Shown here: positions 20,311 through 28,541 of the stretch, piece by piece
How the letters are laid out: every line of letters starts with the position of its first letter
Position numbering within the stretch: the stretch's first letter is position 1
Virus record (IMG/VR): IMGVR_UViG_3300015371_000008
Coordinates: 1 to 64,000 of that record
From: a virus
Length of the DNA stretch: 64,000 nucleotides
Reading direction: 5' to 3' (one strand)
The notes under the pieces: generated by a model
What the model saw: the letters and a program-made list of their open reading frames with translations, nothing else
Told to the model about the DNA's origin: nothing
Databases searched by the model: none
Program-made: the position numbers and the translations under genes

Positions 20311-20648
20311 CTTGCCTCATTCGCGGCGCATGACAGTTACCGGCGGACCGGGTTGTGGGCTGTGAATGAGGTTCGGGAATTCTTTCATATGCCCCGGGAT
20401 GGCGCCCGGGGCGAAGTCGGCGTGTACGGGACCGTGGGTCGCCGGAAGCGAGTCGGCGCGGTGTTGCCGCGTTCGCTTGGCCCGTGAGGCGTTTGCTTGG
20501 CGACAGGTCCGGGCTAGGGTCGCATATCCGGCGGCCCACGGAGCCCGTGCACACCTTTCTTAGGTGTCTTCTTCCACTGTTGAGTTTTCAACGCGCCCCG
20601 GCTGGGGCTCCTACCCGTACACACCCCGTGGTGGCGGTGTGGGGTGCG
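20311..20648. other. about 340 bp leader region, hairpin rich
   Basis: No convincing protein gene. Minus strand carries hairpins ACACCT/AGGTGT, GTTGA-AAAC-TCAAC and CCCCGGG/CCCGGGG. A 23-codon frame (MKEFPNLIHSPQPGPPVTVM) has no ribosome site. It may be spacer RNA of the tRNA operon. Confidence 0.4.
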
Positions 20649-20720
20649 CACCGATGGCTGGATTCGAACCAGCAGTCCTCGCCTTAACAGGGCGGCGCTC
20701 TGCCATTGAGCTACATCGGT
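20649..20720 (-). tRNA. tRNA-Asn(GTT)
   Basis: Perfect acceptor ACCGATG/CATCGGT, stem CCGCC/GGCGA, loop CTGTTAA, discriminator G. First tRNA behind the promoter at 20959-20988. Confidence 0.92.
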
Positions 20721-20808
20721 ATGGAGTTTGGGGCCGGGGCGGTGGTGAAGCCGCCCCGGGATTCAGGTTCCCGGTCGGGCGGCTTCGGTGTCATCCGGTT
20801 TTCCGGAT

Positions 20809-20913
20809 TTACACGTCTGCCACCCGTTCGGAGGCGAAGCCCGTGTCGGGGTGCACCAGGCGCGTGTGGCTCTGGGTCCCGGTGTTCGGGTCTGTGGCCT
20901 GTCGGTTGGTCAC
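20809..20913 (-). CDS. small protein at head of tRNA operon, 34 aa
   Basis: GTG start about 10 nt after AGGAGG. MTNRQATDPNTGTQSHTRLV, then HPDTGFASERVADV, and TAA. Codon bias is good. A tetraloop hairpin ATCCGG-AAAA-CCGGAT follows directly and may attenuate or separate the tRNA transcript. Confidence 0.55.
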   Translation of the reverse strand: MTNRQATDPNTGTQSHTRLVHPDTGFASERVADV

Positions 20914-20958
20914 CTGCTGTGCACCTCCTGCCGTGTTCTTCGTTCTTTCGATAACCCA

Positions 20959-20988
20959 AAGGTACAGTCATCTAGCACGAGACGTCAA
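20959..20988 (-). promoter_or_regulatory. promoter of the tRNA array
   Basis: TTGACG (20983-20988), 18-nt spacer ending TGCTAGATGACTG, TACCTT (20959-20964). Faces the whole tRNA array. Confidence 0.8.
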
Positions 20989-21029
20989 GAGGTATTTCTG
21001 GTTTCTTTTGTATAGACAAGAACCGCAGG

Positions 21030-21449
21030 TCAGGCCGCTGCCAGGCCCTCCTCCGGCTCGCCCTCGGCCAGGACGGATCCGGCGGGCAGCGTCTCCTGCT
21101 CCGGCGGAGACGGCGGGGAGACCATGTCGGCGAGGCGGCCGACCGTGGCGGCGGCGGCCACCGGGTCGGCACGCAGCAGCAGCCCGGCCAGTTCGCCGAC
21201 CACCTGCGCAACCATGGCGGGGGGTAGGAGGTAGAGGGCGCGGACCCGGTCGGTGGTGTCGTCCACCACGCCGCCGACGGCGTAGGCGATAGTGATCTCT
21301 CCGGCGACGGGGTGTTCGATGAGGCATCCGTCGGTGCCAGTGACGACGATGCCGTAGCGGGTGTCCACCTTGCGGCCGTTGTCGTCGTGGGTCATGGCCT
21401 GTCCGGAGATACTGCCGGGCAGGAACCGGGGGTTGGTGGTTTCCATCAT
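21030..21449 (-). CDS. hypothetical protein, 139 aa
   Basis: Start ATG six nt after GGAG. Beta-rich N-terminus (GIVVTGTDGCLIEHPVAGEITIAY) and Ala/Val-rich helical second half with an acidic, Pro-rich tail. No family recognised. Leader carries a weak GGG-TAAGAGCGA-CCC version of the hairpin family. Confidence 0.75.
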   Translation of the reverse strand: MMETTNPRFLPGSISGQAMTHDDNGRKVDTRYGIVVTGTDGCLIEHPVAGEITIAYAVGGVVDDTTDRVRALYLLPPAMVAQVVGELAGLLLRADPVAAAATVGRLADMVSPPSPPEQETLPAGSVLAEGEPEEGLAAA

Positions 21450-21542
21450 GTGGTGCTCCCAGGGGTCGCTCTTACCCGTTGAAGATTGGCCGCATCATGA
21501 CACAGGGGTGCGGCGGGCGGTAGCGAGGCGGTAACGGGGCGT

Positions 21543-21872
21543 TTACGGGACATTGCCGGGCAGAACATCAGAATCGATGATCAGGGTGACGCCGAACAGC
21601 TTCGCCCACGCCATCCCCGGTCGGGGAGAAACGGCCAGGTTGAACCGGGTCGTACGGGGCTGCGCCCCGGCCGGGGTCTCCATGAACATCTCCCATGCTT
21701 CACCCTGGGCACAATCCAGCAACAAAAAAGCTTCACCCGACGTGATCAGCATGGCGGCGCGCACCGTTGCGGTATCCAGCCCACCCGACTGCAACGCCAT
21801 GGCGAAGGCGTAGACCCGCTGGATCAGCTCACGGGCACCCGGCGGCAGCGACGCGGTCATGACGGCCAGCAT
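21543..21872 (-). CDS. hypothetical protein, 109 aa
   Basis: A well-biased frame beginning MLAVMTASLPPGARELIQRV. Helical N-terminal half, strand-rich end (TTRFNLAVSPRPGMAWAKLFG). No good ribosome site precedes either of the two Met codons, so the start is uncertain. Unknown function. Confidence 0.62.
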   Translation of the reverse strand: MLAVMTASLPPGARELIQRVYAFAMALQSGGLDTATVRAAMLITSGEAFLLLDCAQGEAWEMFMETPAGAQPRTTRFNLAVSPRPGMAWAKLFGVTLIIDSDVLPGNVP

Positions 21873-21945
21873 GGGAGGAGCGAGGCGCTTACGTCTCGCC
21901 CTGACCGGCGGCCGATACGCTAAATAACGGCTACCATGGGCCCGT

Positions 21946-22195
21946 CACTTGCCGCCCTTTGCATGGGGTGGCTGGTGGTCGGAGATATCCCTCTTGGGAG
22001 TCGGCGGACCCACCTTGCCCCGCAGGCGCCCGCGATGAGGGAGGCGGCACATCGAGGGCCTGACGGCGGCCAAAGAGTCGCGCACCCCTTCGGCGTAAGA
22101 CCTACCCGTTGAGCCCAGCTCCGGGGGGCGGTCGAGGATCGCGCGGACCGCGCTGTCAGATCACCCTCGATGTTGTCGTTTTCAGGCGGCCACAC
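21946..22195 (-). pseudogene. coding-like region lacking an intact start
   Basis: One frame reads SAVRAILDRPPELGSTGRSY, AEGVRDSLAAVRPSM and ends PTPKRDISDHQPPHAKGGK; this is phage-protein-like but has no usable start after the in-frame TGA. A second frame begins GTG at 22195 (MWPPENDNIEGD). A single-base frameshift would join them. Confidence 0.35.
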
Positions 22196-22499
22196 GTACC
22201 CGGCGGCTGGTGTTCAGTCGTCCGGCGGCGTGCAGTCTCTCCACGACCACCCGCGCCCGGTCCCGGTCGGTGACGCGGTCGGTCCACATGTCGGCGAGTG
22301 CCTGAGTTCCCATCTCGACGCAGGCGTCAATACCGGCGCGGTCGGCGGGGTCGATGGCGGCCGGACGCACCGCCTCGTTAATGTGCCGCAGAGTGGGCCC
22401 GATGCCGGTAATCGGGGTCGGGCACTTCAGGCACTCACGGTAGCCGTCTTCGTTCCGCCATTCGACGGCCTGGTGGTCGTAGGGCTTCACCACGGTCAT
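22182..22499 (-). CDS. hypothetical protein with CxxC, 105 aa
   Basis: ATG at 22499 follows AGAGG (a GTG three bases earlier is possible). MTVVKPYDHQAVEWRNEDGY, CLKCPTPITG, then helices ending in an Arg-rich tail. The Cys pair might be half a zinc site. No family recognised. Confidence 0.72.
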   Translation of the reverse strand: MTVVKPYDHQAVEWRNEDGYRECLKCPTPITGIGPTLRHINEAVRPAAIDPADRAGIDACVEMGTQALADMWTDRVTDRDRARVVVERLHAAGRLNTSRRVRVAA

Positions 22500-22598
22500 C
22501 ACCCCTCTGACCTGATCATACCCAGATGTCGTTGCACACGCACTTAGTTTCCAAGTGGGGTAATCTTCGCTCCCCTGCGGCGGAACCAGGCGGCGGCC

Positions 22599-22895
22599 TC
22601 ACCCCTTGCCGGACCGGTTCTTCGCCGCCAGGACGCGAGACAGACCCTGCACGGTGAGCCGGTACCGGCGGCGGGGGAGTATCTCCTCCCCATACTGGTC
22701 GATCTCTGTCATCTCCCAGTGGGAGTTGATCCAGTCGGAGCGTTCCAGCCTGGCCAGATCGGGATACAGGTTGCCCGACCACGACAGGTTCAGCGCGTGG
22801 TAGAGGTCGATCCCCGTCATCCCCCCATCGGGCCCGTTGAACAGGGCGACCAGGATCGCCACCTGTCGCTTGACCCGCCGCTTCCTCCCGAACAT
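22599..22895 (-). CDS. PadR-like winged-helix protein
   Basis: ATG overlaps the upstream stop (TGATG). After a basic start (MFGRKRRVKRQVAILVALFN) come TGIDLYHALNLSWSGNLYPDLARLERSDWI and RRRYRLTVQGLSRVLA. This matches the PadR winged-helix pattern, in which a GxLYPxLxRLE recognition helix is followed by an RRxYxLT wing. It lacks the usual C-terminal dimer helices (98 aa). Likely a DNA-binding regulator of phage or host genes. Confidence 0.65.
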   Translation of the reverse strand: MFGRKRRVKRQVAILVALFNGPDGGMTGIDLYHALNLSWSGNLYPDLARLERSDWINSHWEMTEIDQYGEEILPRRRYRLTVQGLSRVLAAKNRSGKG

Positions 22896-23260
22896 CACGC
22901 GGACTCCTTCAGGGCCTTGTCGTACTCGATCAGGGCGGCGGCCAGGGCCGACTGGTGGATGTCGGTGTAGAACGCCTGCCAGGATTCGCCGAACTCGTGT
23001 TGGGCCCATGAGCGGACGATATGGAAGGCGGCCCAGGCGCGCGCCTCCGGGCCGTCCTGGTCGGTGTGGACCTGGCCGCGCCGTTCCTGCATGGCGGCCA
23101 GCGCCGGTCCGCCGAGGAGGCGGGCGCATTCGGTGCAGTTGAGTCCGGCGGGGTGGTTGACGCTGCGGCAGGGCCGCAGCCCCTTCTCATCTTCGGGGTG
23201 CGCCGGTGTGGGGTGGCCGCACATGGTGCAGTGGGTGAACTCCGTGTCCGTGTCGCTCAT
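22895..23260 (-). CDS. zinc-finger-like protein, 121 aa
   Basis: Start MSDTDTEFTHCTMCGHPTPA after GAGGAGGTCCGT. CTMC and later NCTEC form two Cys pairs, a likely zinc ribbon in the N-terminal half. The C-terminal half is helical (ARAWAAFHIVRSWAQHEFGE). Coupled to the PadR-like gene. Function unknown. Confidence 0.75.
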   Translation of the reverse strand: MSDTDTEFTHCTMCGHPTPAHPEDEKGLRPCRSVNHPAGLNCTECARLLGGPALAAMQERRGQVHTDQDGPEARAWAAFHIVRSWAQHEFGESWQAFYTDIHQSALAAALIEYDKALKESA

Positions 23261-23283
23261 ACGGACCTCCTCATGTGTTGGTG

Positions 23284-23565
23284 TTACGGCGTTTGGGTGA
23301 TCTTCTTCTCTGCTTGCCGCAGGCACGTCTTACAGGTGCGTGAATCCCGGGGCCAGTCAATCTTGCGGTAGTCGCGGTCGGTGGGCAGCCAAACCTGGCG
23401 CCCACACAACGCCCTGTAGGGAACCTTGTAACCTTCGAACCGGGCAGGCCGGGGGCTGCCTGCGGTGGTGGAGCCCTGCGGCACGGCATGGTCTGTGAAT
23501 CCGACGCCGAAGTCCCGCCCCACCCAGAAGGTGGCCGGGGCGGCTGGGCGGCCGTTGCCGGTCAT
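23284..23565 (-). CDS. hypothetical protein, 93 aa
   Basis: Coupled to the upstream gene by an ATGA overlap. Contains VGRDFGVGFTDHAV and a C-terminal CKTC, with ALCGRQVW earlier. Possibly metal-binding. Unassigned. Confidence 0.7.
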   Translation of the reverse strand: MTGNGRPAAPATFWVGRDFGVGFTDHAVPQGSTTAGSPRPARFEGYKVPYRALCGRQVWLPTDRDYRKIDWPRDSRTCKTCLRQAEKKITQTP

Positions 23566-24020
23566 GGCGTTTCCGGGGTTTGCCGGTCGATGGCATGCCG
23601 TGCTGCGTCGGCGGCCATGGCGAGCATGGCCAGGAACAGTTTGGCCAGCCTGTCAGACTCCTCCTGCCAGTAGGGCTTCAGGATGGCGGCCATCATCTGG
23701 TGGTCGTCGTTCTTGTAGCAAGTGACCAACCTGATGACGTCGCGCCCTTCCGGTGACATGGTGGTCTGGTCAAGGGTGACGGGCTGCCCGGTGGTGACGT
23801 CGATGATTTCGACGTACCAGAAGTCTCCGCCAGATGGGCCGTCGCTCATCTGGTCGGCTATGAGGTGGGCCCAGGCGCACATGGCGCCGTGGACGGCCCT
23901 AATGCCATGTTCGACGATCAGTGAGGTTGCGGTGGCGGCCATTTCGCGGTCGCCTGCGAGGGCGGCGATGAGGGCCGTCTTGACGGCTTCGCCCACCTCG
24001 GGTGGCATGGTCTTGGACAT
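23562..24020 (-). CDS. hypothetical protein, 152 aa
   Basis: Begins MSKTMPPEVGEAVKTALIAAL. Long helices flank a beta segment (DFWYVEIIDVTTGQPVTLDQ). No motif recognised. Immediately downstream of dnaB (9-nt gap). Confidence 0.72.
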   Translation of the reverse strand: MSKTMPPEVGEAVKTALIAALAGDREMAATATSLIVEHGIRAVHGAMCAWAHLIADQMSDGPSGGDFWYVEIIDVTTGQPVTLDQTTMSPEGRDVIRLVTCYKNDDHQMMAAILKPYWQEESDRLAKLFLAMLAMAADAARHAIDRQTPETP

Positions 24021-24029
24021 TGGTGGTCC

Positions 24030-25385
24030 CTAGGAGTTGTGGGGCTGGGCCATATCGACGAATCTGCTGTAGTGGCCCTGGAAGGCGACGGTGATCGTCG
24101 TTGTGGGGCCATTGCGGTGTTTCGCGACAATAAAGTCCGCTTCGCCTGCGCGGGGGCTTTCCTTTGTGTAGGCGTCTTCGCGGTGCAGCAGGAGAACCAT
24201 GTCCGCATCCTGCTCTATCGATCCGCTTTCACGTAGATGGACCAATTCAGGGCGTTTGTCGGCTTTCTGCTCCGGGCCCCGGTTCAGCTGCGACATCGCC
24301 ACCACGGGAATCTCCAGCTCCTTGGCCAGCAGCTTGATCGACCGGGAGATCTCCGACACCTCATTCTGCCGATTCTCCGACCGGCTGCTGCCCGACGACA
24401 TCAACTGCATGTAGTCGATGACGACGAACCGCAGGTCGTGCCGCTCCTTCAACCGGCGGGCCTTGGCCCGGATCTGCATCATGTTCTGATTGGCGGTGTC
24501 GTCGATGAACAGCGGCGCCTCGGTGATGGCGGCCATCCGCTTGGCCATGCGGGTCCAGTCGTCTTCGCCGAGTGTGCCGCTTCGGATGCCGTGCAGGACG
24601 ACGCGCGCCTCGGCGGCCAGCAGGCGTTGCACGATCTCCAGCCGGGACATTTCCAGGCTGAAGATGGCGGTGGTCAAACCATGCTTGATGGCGGCATTTC
24701 GGGCGAAGTCGAGTCCGAGGGTCGATTTGCCGATGGCGGGCCTGGCCGCCACGACGATCATCTGCTGTGGGTGGAGTCCCCCGGTGAGCCGGTCCAGATC
24801 CTCGAAACCGGTCGGGATGCCGACCAGCTCGCCGCCCCGGCCGCCCGCCGCCTCGATCTCGTCCAGGGCGCCCGGCATGATGTCGGACAGCGGGGCGTAG
24901 TCGTCGCTGGGCCGCAGCCCTGGCACCTTGCCCAGCTCCGCCTGGGCCCGCTCCAGAACCGCGTCAGCGCTTTCCCCAGCCGGGTTCCGCGCCCAGCTCT
25001 GCACCCGGATCGTTGCTTCCAGCAGGCGGCGCAGCACCGCCTGCTCACGCACGATCTTGGCGTAGTGGGAGGCGTTGACAGCCGTCGGCGTCACCGCCGT
25101 CAGCTCATGCAGATACAGCGGCCCGCCGACGCGACCCCCTTCCCCGTTGTTCTGCAGCACGCTGTAGACGGTGACGGTGTCGGCCGGTTTGCCCTTGCCG
25201 AACAAGTCCACGACCACGTCGTAGATCATCTGGTGGGCTGGGCGGTAGAAGTCGTCCGCCTTCACCACCTCCACCACGTCGGAGATGGCGTCGCGGGACA
25301 TCAGCATGGCGCCCAGCACCGACTGCTCCGCTTCGATGTTGTGCGGCGGAGGCGTCTCGAAATCCGCCTCCAGCATGTCGGTCAC
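24030..25385 (-). CDS. dnaB: replicative DNA helicase, DnaB family
   Basis: A GTG in a GTGA overlap gives 451 residues. The N-terminal domain (PHNIEAEQSVLGAMLMSRD) and the RecA-like C-terminal domain are complete. Walker A is ARPAIGKST (about residues 216-224) after VGIPTGFEDLDRLTGGLHPQQ. Walker B is FVVIDYMQLM, followed by SQLNRGPEQ and the arginine-finger region FIVAKHRNGPT. It unwinds the phage replication fork 5' to 3' as a hexamer. The upstream HTH protein may be its loader or an origin binder. Confidence 0.95.
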   Translation of the reverse strand: MTDMLEADFETPPPHNIEAEQSVLGAMLMSRDAISDVVEVVKADDFYRPAHQMIYDVVVDLFGKGKPADTVTVYSVLQNNGEGGRVGGPLYLHELTAVTPTAVNASHYAKIVREQAVLRRLLEATIRVQSWARNPAGESADAVLERAQAELGKVPGLRPSDDYAPLSDIMPGALDEIEAAGGRGGELVGIPTGFEDLDRLTGGLHPQQMIVVAARPAIGKSTLGLDFARNAAIKHGLTTAIFSLEMSRLEIVQRLLAAEARVVLHGIRSGTLGEDDWTRMAKRMAAITEAPLFIDDTANQNMMQIRAKARRLKERHDLRFVVIDYMQLMSSGSSRSENRQNEVSEISRSIKLLAKELEIPVVAMSQLNRGPEQKADKRPELVHLRESGSIEQDADMVLLLHREDAYTKESPRAGEADFIVAKHRNGPTTTITVAFQGHYSRFVDMAQPHNS

Positions 25386-26440
25386 GCAGCCTCCAGTTTC
25401 GGCTTGCCGTCCAGGGACGTCCACAGGCGGGCGTCCATCATGCCCAGCTCTACGCAGAAGGGGTGCGGGTCAGCCAGTTCACCGGCTTGCCGCCACCGCT
25501 CCACCACGTCCAGGATCTGGGCGATGCGCTCCTCCTGGCCGGGCTTCGGGCCGTGGGCTTTGCCGCCGTCCCAGGCCAGGCCGAGCGCCTTGCGGGCCCG
25601 CCTGATCGTATGGTCCTCGACGGCGGGCGTCGTCAGGCGCAACTGCTTGGCTATCTCGCCCAGGCTCATGTTGTACTGGACCGCCATCCGGGCCACCTGC
25701 ATGTGCAGCAGCGCTTCCCGGTCGCGGCGGGCCCAACGCTCCTCGATCTTCTCGTTGCGGATGTCGCCCTCCCACAGCAGCCCGTCTGGGGCGTAGTCGT
25801 CGGGAGTGCGGAACCCGTACCGGCGGGCCAGGTCCTTGGCGCGGATGTGGTGGATGCCGGTGTAGGGGATCGCGCACATCTGGTCAAAGAAGGCGTTGAC
25901 GTCGTCAAGCATGTCGCGGGCGACGCGACGACGATGTCCCGTAACGATCTGGAGGATGGTGGTGTAGCCGTATCCGAGGCGGGAGCCCTGCACGGCGGCG
26001 GGCCAGCCATTGGCGCACAGCGAACCCAGCTTCCACCTGATGAGACGGGCGGGGACGCTCGTCGTAGATGCCGCGATCAGGTCGTCTTCGGTGATGGCCG
26101 CGATGCGGCGTCCGGTACTGACGAGGACAGAGTCCACCTGCCCGTTGAGGATCTTTTCGAGGCCATGGCGGGACAGTCCAGCTGCGCGAGCCACAGGCTG
26201 GTGCACCCACTCTTTGTCGTCGATCCAGGTCCGCAGGATGGTGCGAAGTTCGGATACGCGGTAGCGGCGCGGAACTCCTTGACGGACCTTCTGCCGACGT
26301 TCGGCGTCGGCAAGGCGGATGATCTCCGAACACGTGGAGGCTCCGGGGCAAGGGTAGGTGGCCCGGCATCCGGCCCGGTAGCCGAGTGCGGTGCCGTGCG
26401 GGAAGTCGGGGTCGTTGGGGTCACGCGGACGTGCGGGCAT
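25382..26440 (-). CDS. large helix-turn-helix protein next to dnaB
   Basis: ATG after AAGGAG gives 352 residues. The N-terminus HGTALGYRAGCRATYPCPG is a Cys-containing motif common in actinophage DNA-binding proteins. Two or three helix-turn-helix segments are visible: WVHQPVARAAGLSRHGLEKI, GYTTILQIVTGHRRRVAR and MSLGEIAKQLRLTTPAVEDHTI. Position upstream of and coupled to dnaB suggests a role in replication initiation or regulation, which is inferred. Confidence 0.78.
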   Translation of the reverse strand: MPARPRDPNDPDFPHGTALGYRAGCRATYPCPGASTCSEIIRLADAERRQKVRQGVPRRYRVSELRTILRTWIDDKEWVHQPVARAAGLSRHGLEKILNGQVDSVLVSTGRRIAAITEDDLIAASTTSVPARLIRWKLGSLCANGWPAAVQGSRLGYGYTTILQIVTGHRRRVARDMLDDVNAFFDQMCAIPYTGIHHIRAKDLARRYGFRTPDDYAPDGLLWEGDIRNEKIEERWARRDREALLHMQVARMAVQYNMSLGEIAKQLRLTTPAVEDHTIRRARKALGLAWDGGKAHGPKPGQEERIAQILDVVERWRQAGELADPHPFCVELGMMDARLWTSLDGKPKLEAA

Positions 26441-26464
26441 GCAGCATCACTCCTTGAGGGTGGA

Positions 26465-26495
26465 CCCGGTCGCTCACGGGTACACTCATTTAGTA
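26465..26495 (-). promoter_or_regulatory. CTAAATG element plus GAGCGAC hairpin
   Basis: Hairpin CCCG-TGAGCGAC-CGGG (26465-26480) follows ACTAAATGAGTGTACCCG. The -35 is weak. The element overlaps the stop codon of the upstream gene. Confidence 0.6.
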
Positions 26496-26792
26496 TGACC
26501 GCTCGTTGCGGAATCTGGCAAGGACGTCAGCCTCCATCGCTGCCGCGTTCGCTCTCATGACCTGCACCAACGCTTCACAGATCTCGCGTGCCTGACGCCG
26601 GGTGAAGGCGTGGCCTTCCTCGTCTGAACGGGCGGCGTCCCACCTCTGCACCACCCCCGTAGCGTCCCTGATTTCGACGCTGGGGCGGGTCAGGCGGATG
26701 GCGTGCCGGTGGATACGGAAGGGCCGGGATGGGCGCCACCGGGTGCGTTCCAGGGCCGCAGACAGGGCGTCGTGGAGGTCGTACGGGTTCAG
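26490..26792 (-). CDS. hypothetical protein, probable CTG start
   Basis: An excellent coding frame (NPYDLHDALSAALERTRWRP ... ARFRNERSY, TAA) has no ATG, GTG or TTG near its beginning. A CTG at 26792 overlaps the upstream TGA as CTGA and lies 7 nt after GGAGG, exactly the coupling used elsewhere here with ATGA and GTGA. The 100-residue product is helical and basic. Function unknown. Confidence 0.65.
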   Translation of the reverse strand: MNPYDLHDALSAALERTRWRPSRPFRIHRHAIRLTRPSVEIRDATGVVQRWDAARSDEEGHAFTRRQAREICEALVQVMRANAAAMEADVLARFRNERSY

Positions 26793-27049
26793 GATCGCTC
26801 CTCCTCTTCTGCGGTCAGTGGGCCGGTCGGGTGCGCCTCCGCCGTAGTGGCTTCATCGGAGCAGGCCCAGACGGCGAGCATCGCCGGGAGGGTGGAGTCG
26901 TAGGAGTTGACGCCCACCACGTCGCCGGTGGGACGCAGGCGGCACACGACGGCCAGGGCTGGGGCGTAGAGCAGGTCGGCGAACGCCGCCACCACGATGT
27001 CGATGGCGGCGTTAGACGGCATTTCGGGCATGGGTATAGCAGGGCTCAC
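26789..27049 (-). CDS. hypothetical protein, 86 aa
   Basis: GTG seven nt after GGAG (VSPAIPMPEMPSNAAIDIV). Contains a hydrophobic stretch around AFADLLYAPALAVVCRL and an acidic tail (TAEEEERS). Preceded by a CCCGG-TAGAGCGA-CCCGG hairpin. No family. Confidence 0.7.
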   Translation of the reverse strand: MSPAIPMPEMPSNAAIDIVVAAFADLLYAPALAVVCRLRPTGDVVGVNSYDSTLPAMLAVWACSDEATTAEAHPTGPLTAEEEERS

Positions 27050-27069
27050 AGGGGGTCTCCAAAGGTATG

Positions 27070-27121
27070 CCCGGGTCGCTCTACCGGGCCGGTCGGACCC
27101 CTCAATTCTACAATCATTTAG
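27070..27121 (-). promoter_or_regulatory. CTAAATG-type promoter plus GAGCGAC hairpin
   Basis: TAGAAT -10 box (27105-27110) behind GCTAAATGATTG, with a poor -35. Hairpin CCCGG-TAGAGCGAC-CCGGG at 27070-27088. Confidence 0.7.
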
Positions 27122-27140
27122 CGGATCGGGTGTGGCTTTG

Positions 27141-27857
27141 TCATATCGGCACACCCCAGCCCTGAAACAGCGTCGCCGTGTAGGTGAGCCGGACCTGCCC
27201 CGCCCGTCCGGCAGCGCCCGCCAAGGTGCCCGAGTTGGTGCCGCCCGCCCCGCCACCACCACCGCCAGGGCCGGATGCTGGAGTTGTCGCGTTGTTGGAC
27301 CCCTGAGTGCCGCCGGTACCACCAGGCCCACCGCCGGTGACTGCCGTCGCACCCGCGCCTCCGGCGCCGCTGCTCGTTGACGCGTTACTCCCCGCGTTGC
27401 CAACGGCGGCGGTACCAGCGGAACCTCCTCCACCTCCACCGCCGCCCCAGGAGGAGTTGCCCGCACCGCCCGCACCGCCGTTGAAATGCGTGCCTGTCGC
27501 CGTGCCGGTGCCGCCTGCACCGCCCGCACCCGCCGCAGCGGAAGCGCCTCCGCTGCCGCCGTGTCCCGTCACCGTGACGGACGTGCCCGTGAAAGTCGAG
27601 CTCCCTCCGGAGCCGCCGGTCGCCTGGGCTACGCCGGTGCCGCCCGCACCGACCGTGTAGGAGTAGCCGGTGCCGGGCGAGACCGCCACGCCGGTCACCT
27701 TGGCGTACTCGCCGCCGCCGCCTCCTCCGCCGTTCTTGGACGTGGACGCGCCACCGCCCGCGCCGCCGCCGCCCCAGCATTCGACGTCAACGCTGGTGAC
27801 CCCGGATGGGCAGGTCCACGTAGATGTGCCCGCCGTGGTGAACGTGTCGGTCGCCAT
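27141..27857 (-). CDS. glycine-rich tail/receptor protein
   Basis: The 238-residue product begins MATDTFTTAGTSTWTCPSGV and is dominated by GGGG runs between short beta strands. It ends AGQVRLTYTATLFQGWGVPI. This matches glycine-rich domains at tips of phage tail fibres and minor tail proteins. It is followed (transcription sense) by the gap before the next operon, and overlaps the stop of the upstream tail gene by one base. Likely involved in host-surface binding, by family analogy. Confidence 0.8.
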   Translation of the reverse strand: MATDTFTTAGTSTWTCPSGVTSVDVECWGGGGAGGGASTSKNGGGGGGGEYAKVTGVAVSPGTGYSYTVGAGGTGVAQATGGSGGSSTFTGTSVTVTGHGGSGGASAAAGAGGAGGTGTATGTHFNGGAGGAGNSSWGGGGGGGGSAGTAAVGNAGSNASTSSGAGGAGATAVTGGGPGGTGGTQGSNNATTPASGPGGGGGGAGGTNSGTLAGAAGRAGQVRLTYTATLFQGWGVPI

Positions 27858-28345
27858 CAGCAGAGAATCTGCACTACTAGGTCCGCCCCGGCCACGGTGC
27901 TCCCAATTTGATCTATGTCCACGGTGAAGTAGGCCCCATCGGCGATCGTCGTCGTGTTCATGTTCGTGACCTTGCCGGAGGTGTTTCCGCTGATCGCGAT
28001 CGTCGGCCGGTTGCCCTGCGTAGAGAAGATCGTGGTGCCGTTGACGTTGATGTCCACGATGATCGCGGCGCCCGTGGGGGCCGTGCCGACACTCGCGCGT
28101 ACGCCCTTGATGTCGAGGGTGGCGGTGGTGTCGTTGTAGATCCGGAACGTCCCGGCGCCCGTGGTCAGAGTGCCAGCGCGGGAGAACGGGAACAGAATCC
28201 CCGCCTCGACAAGGTGTTCCGCACCTGCACTGTTACGCGTCCACAGCACCGCATTGGGCCTGGCGAATACGGCGCACCATCCGGACGGCGGATTGCCCGG
28301 ACTGGCTTGCTCCGGCAGCGCCACCGCGCTCGCGAACTTCGGCAT
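27857..28345 (-). CDS. minor tail/structural protein
   Basis: MPKFASAVALPEQASPGNPP shares its MPKF start with the 28542-29744 tail protein, a pattern of phage baseplate sets. The rest is a series of beta strands (GTFRIYNDTTATLDIKGVRA, AAIIVDINVNGTTIFST). Likely a jelly-roll virion protein. Exact position unknown. Confidence 0.7.
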   Translation of the reverse strand: MPKFASAVALPEQASPGNPPSGWCAVFARPNAVLWTRNSAGAEHLVEAGILFPFSRAGTLTTGAGTFRIYNDTTATLDIKGVRASVGTAPTGAAIIVDINVNGTTIFSTQGNRPTIAISGNTSGKVTNMNTTTIADGAYFTVDIDQIGSTVAGADLVVQILC

Positions 28346-28539
28346 CAGACGTCCTTGGTTTCGAGCCCCTCCGGGCGCCAGCCGACTCCGTGACAGTGAT
28401 CACACTGCACGAGGCGTTGTGCGACGGCCAGGGCGCGCAGCCGGTGCGGGAACGGACGTGGCTCGTCGGTGGAGGTGGAGTAGCACGGCTCCCCTGGCTC
28501 GGCCAGGCAGCAGGAGCAGGTCGCCTCCAGCGGATCCAT
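28345..28539 (-). CDS. zinc-binding small protein, 64 aa
   Basis: ATG seven nt after AGGG. CSCCLAEPGEPC near the N-terminus and CDHCHGVGW near the end form a zinc-finger-like set, resembling 'CxxCxAxPGxxC' phage zinc proteins. Embedded among tail genes. Function unknown. Confidence 0.75.
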   Translation of the reverse strand: MDPLEATCSCCLAEPGEPCYSTSTDEPRPFPHRLRALAVAQRLVQCDHCHGVGWRPEGLETKDV

Positions 28540-28541
28540 GT

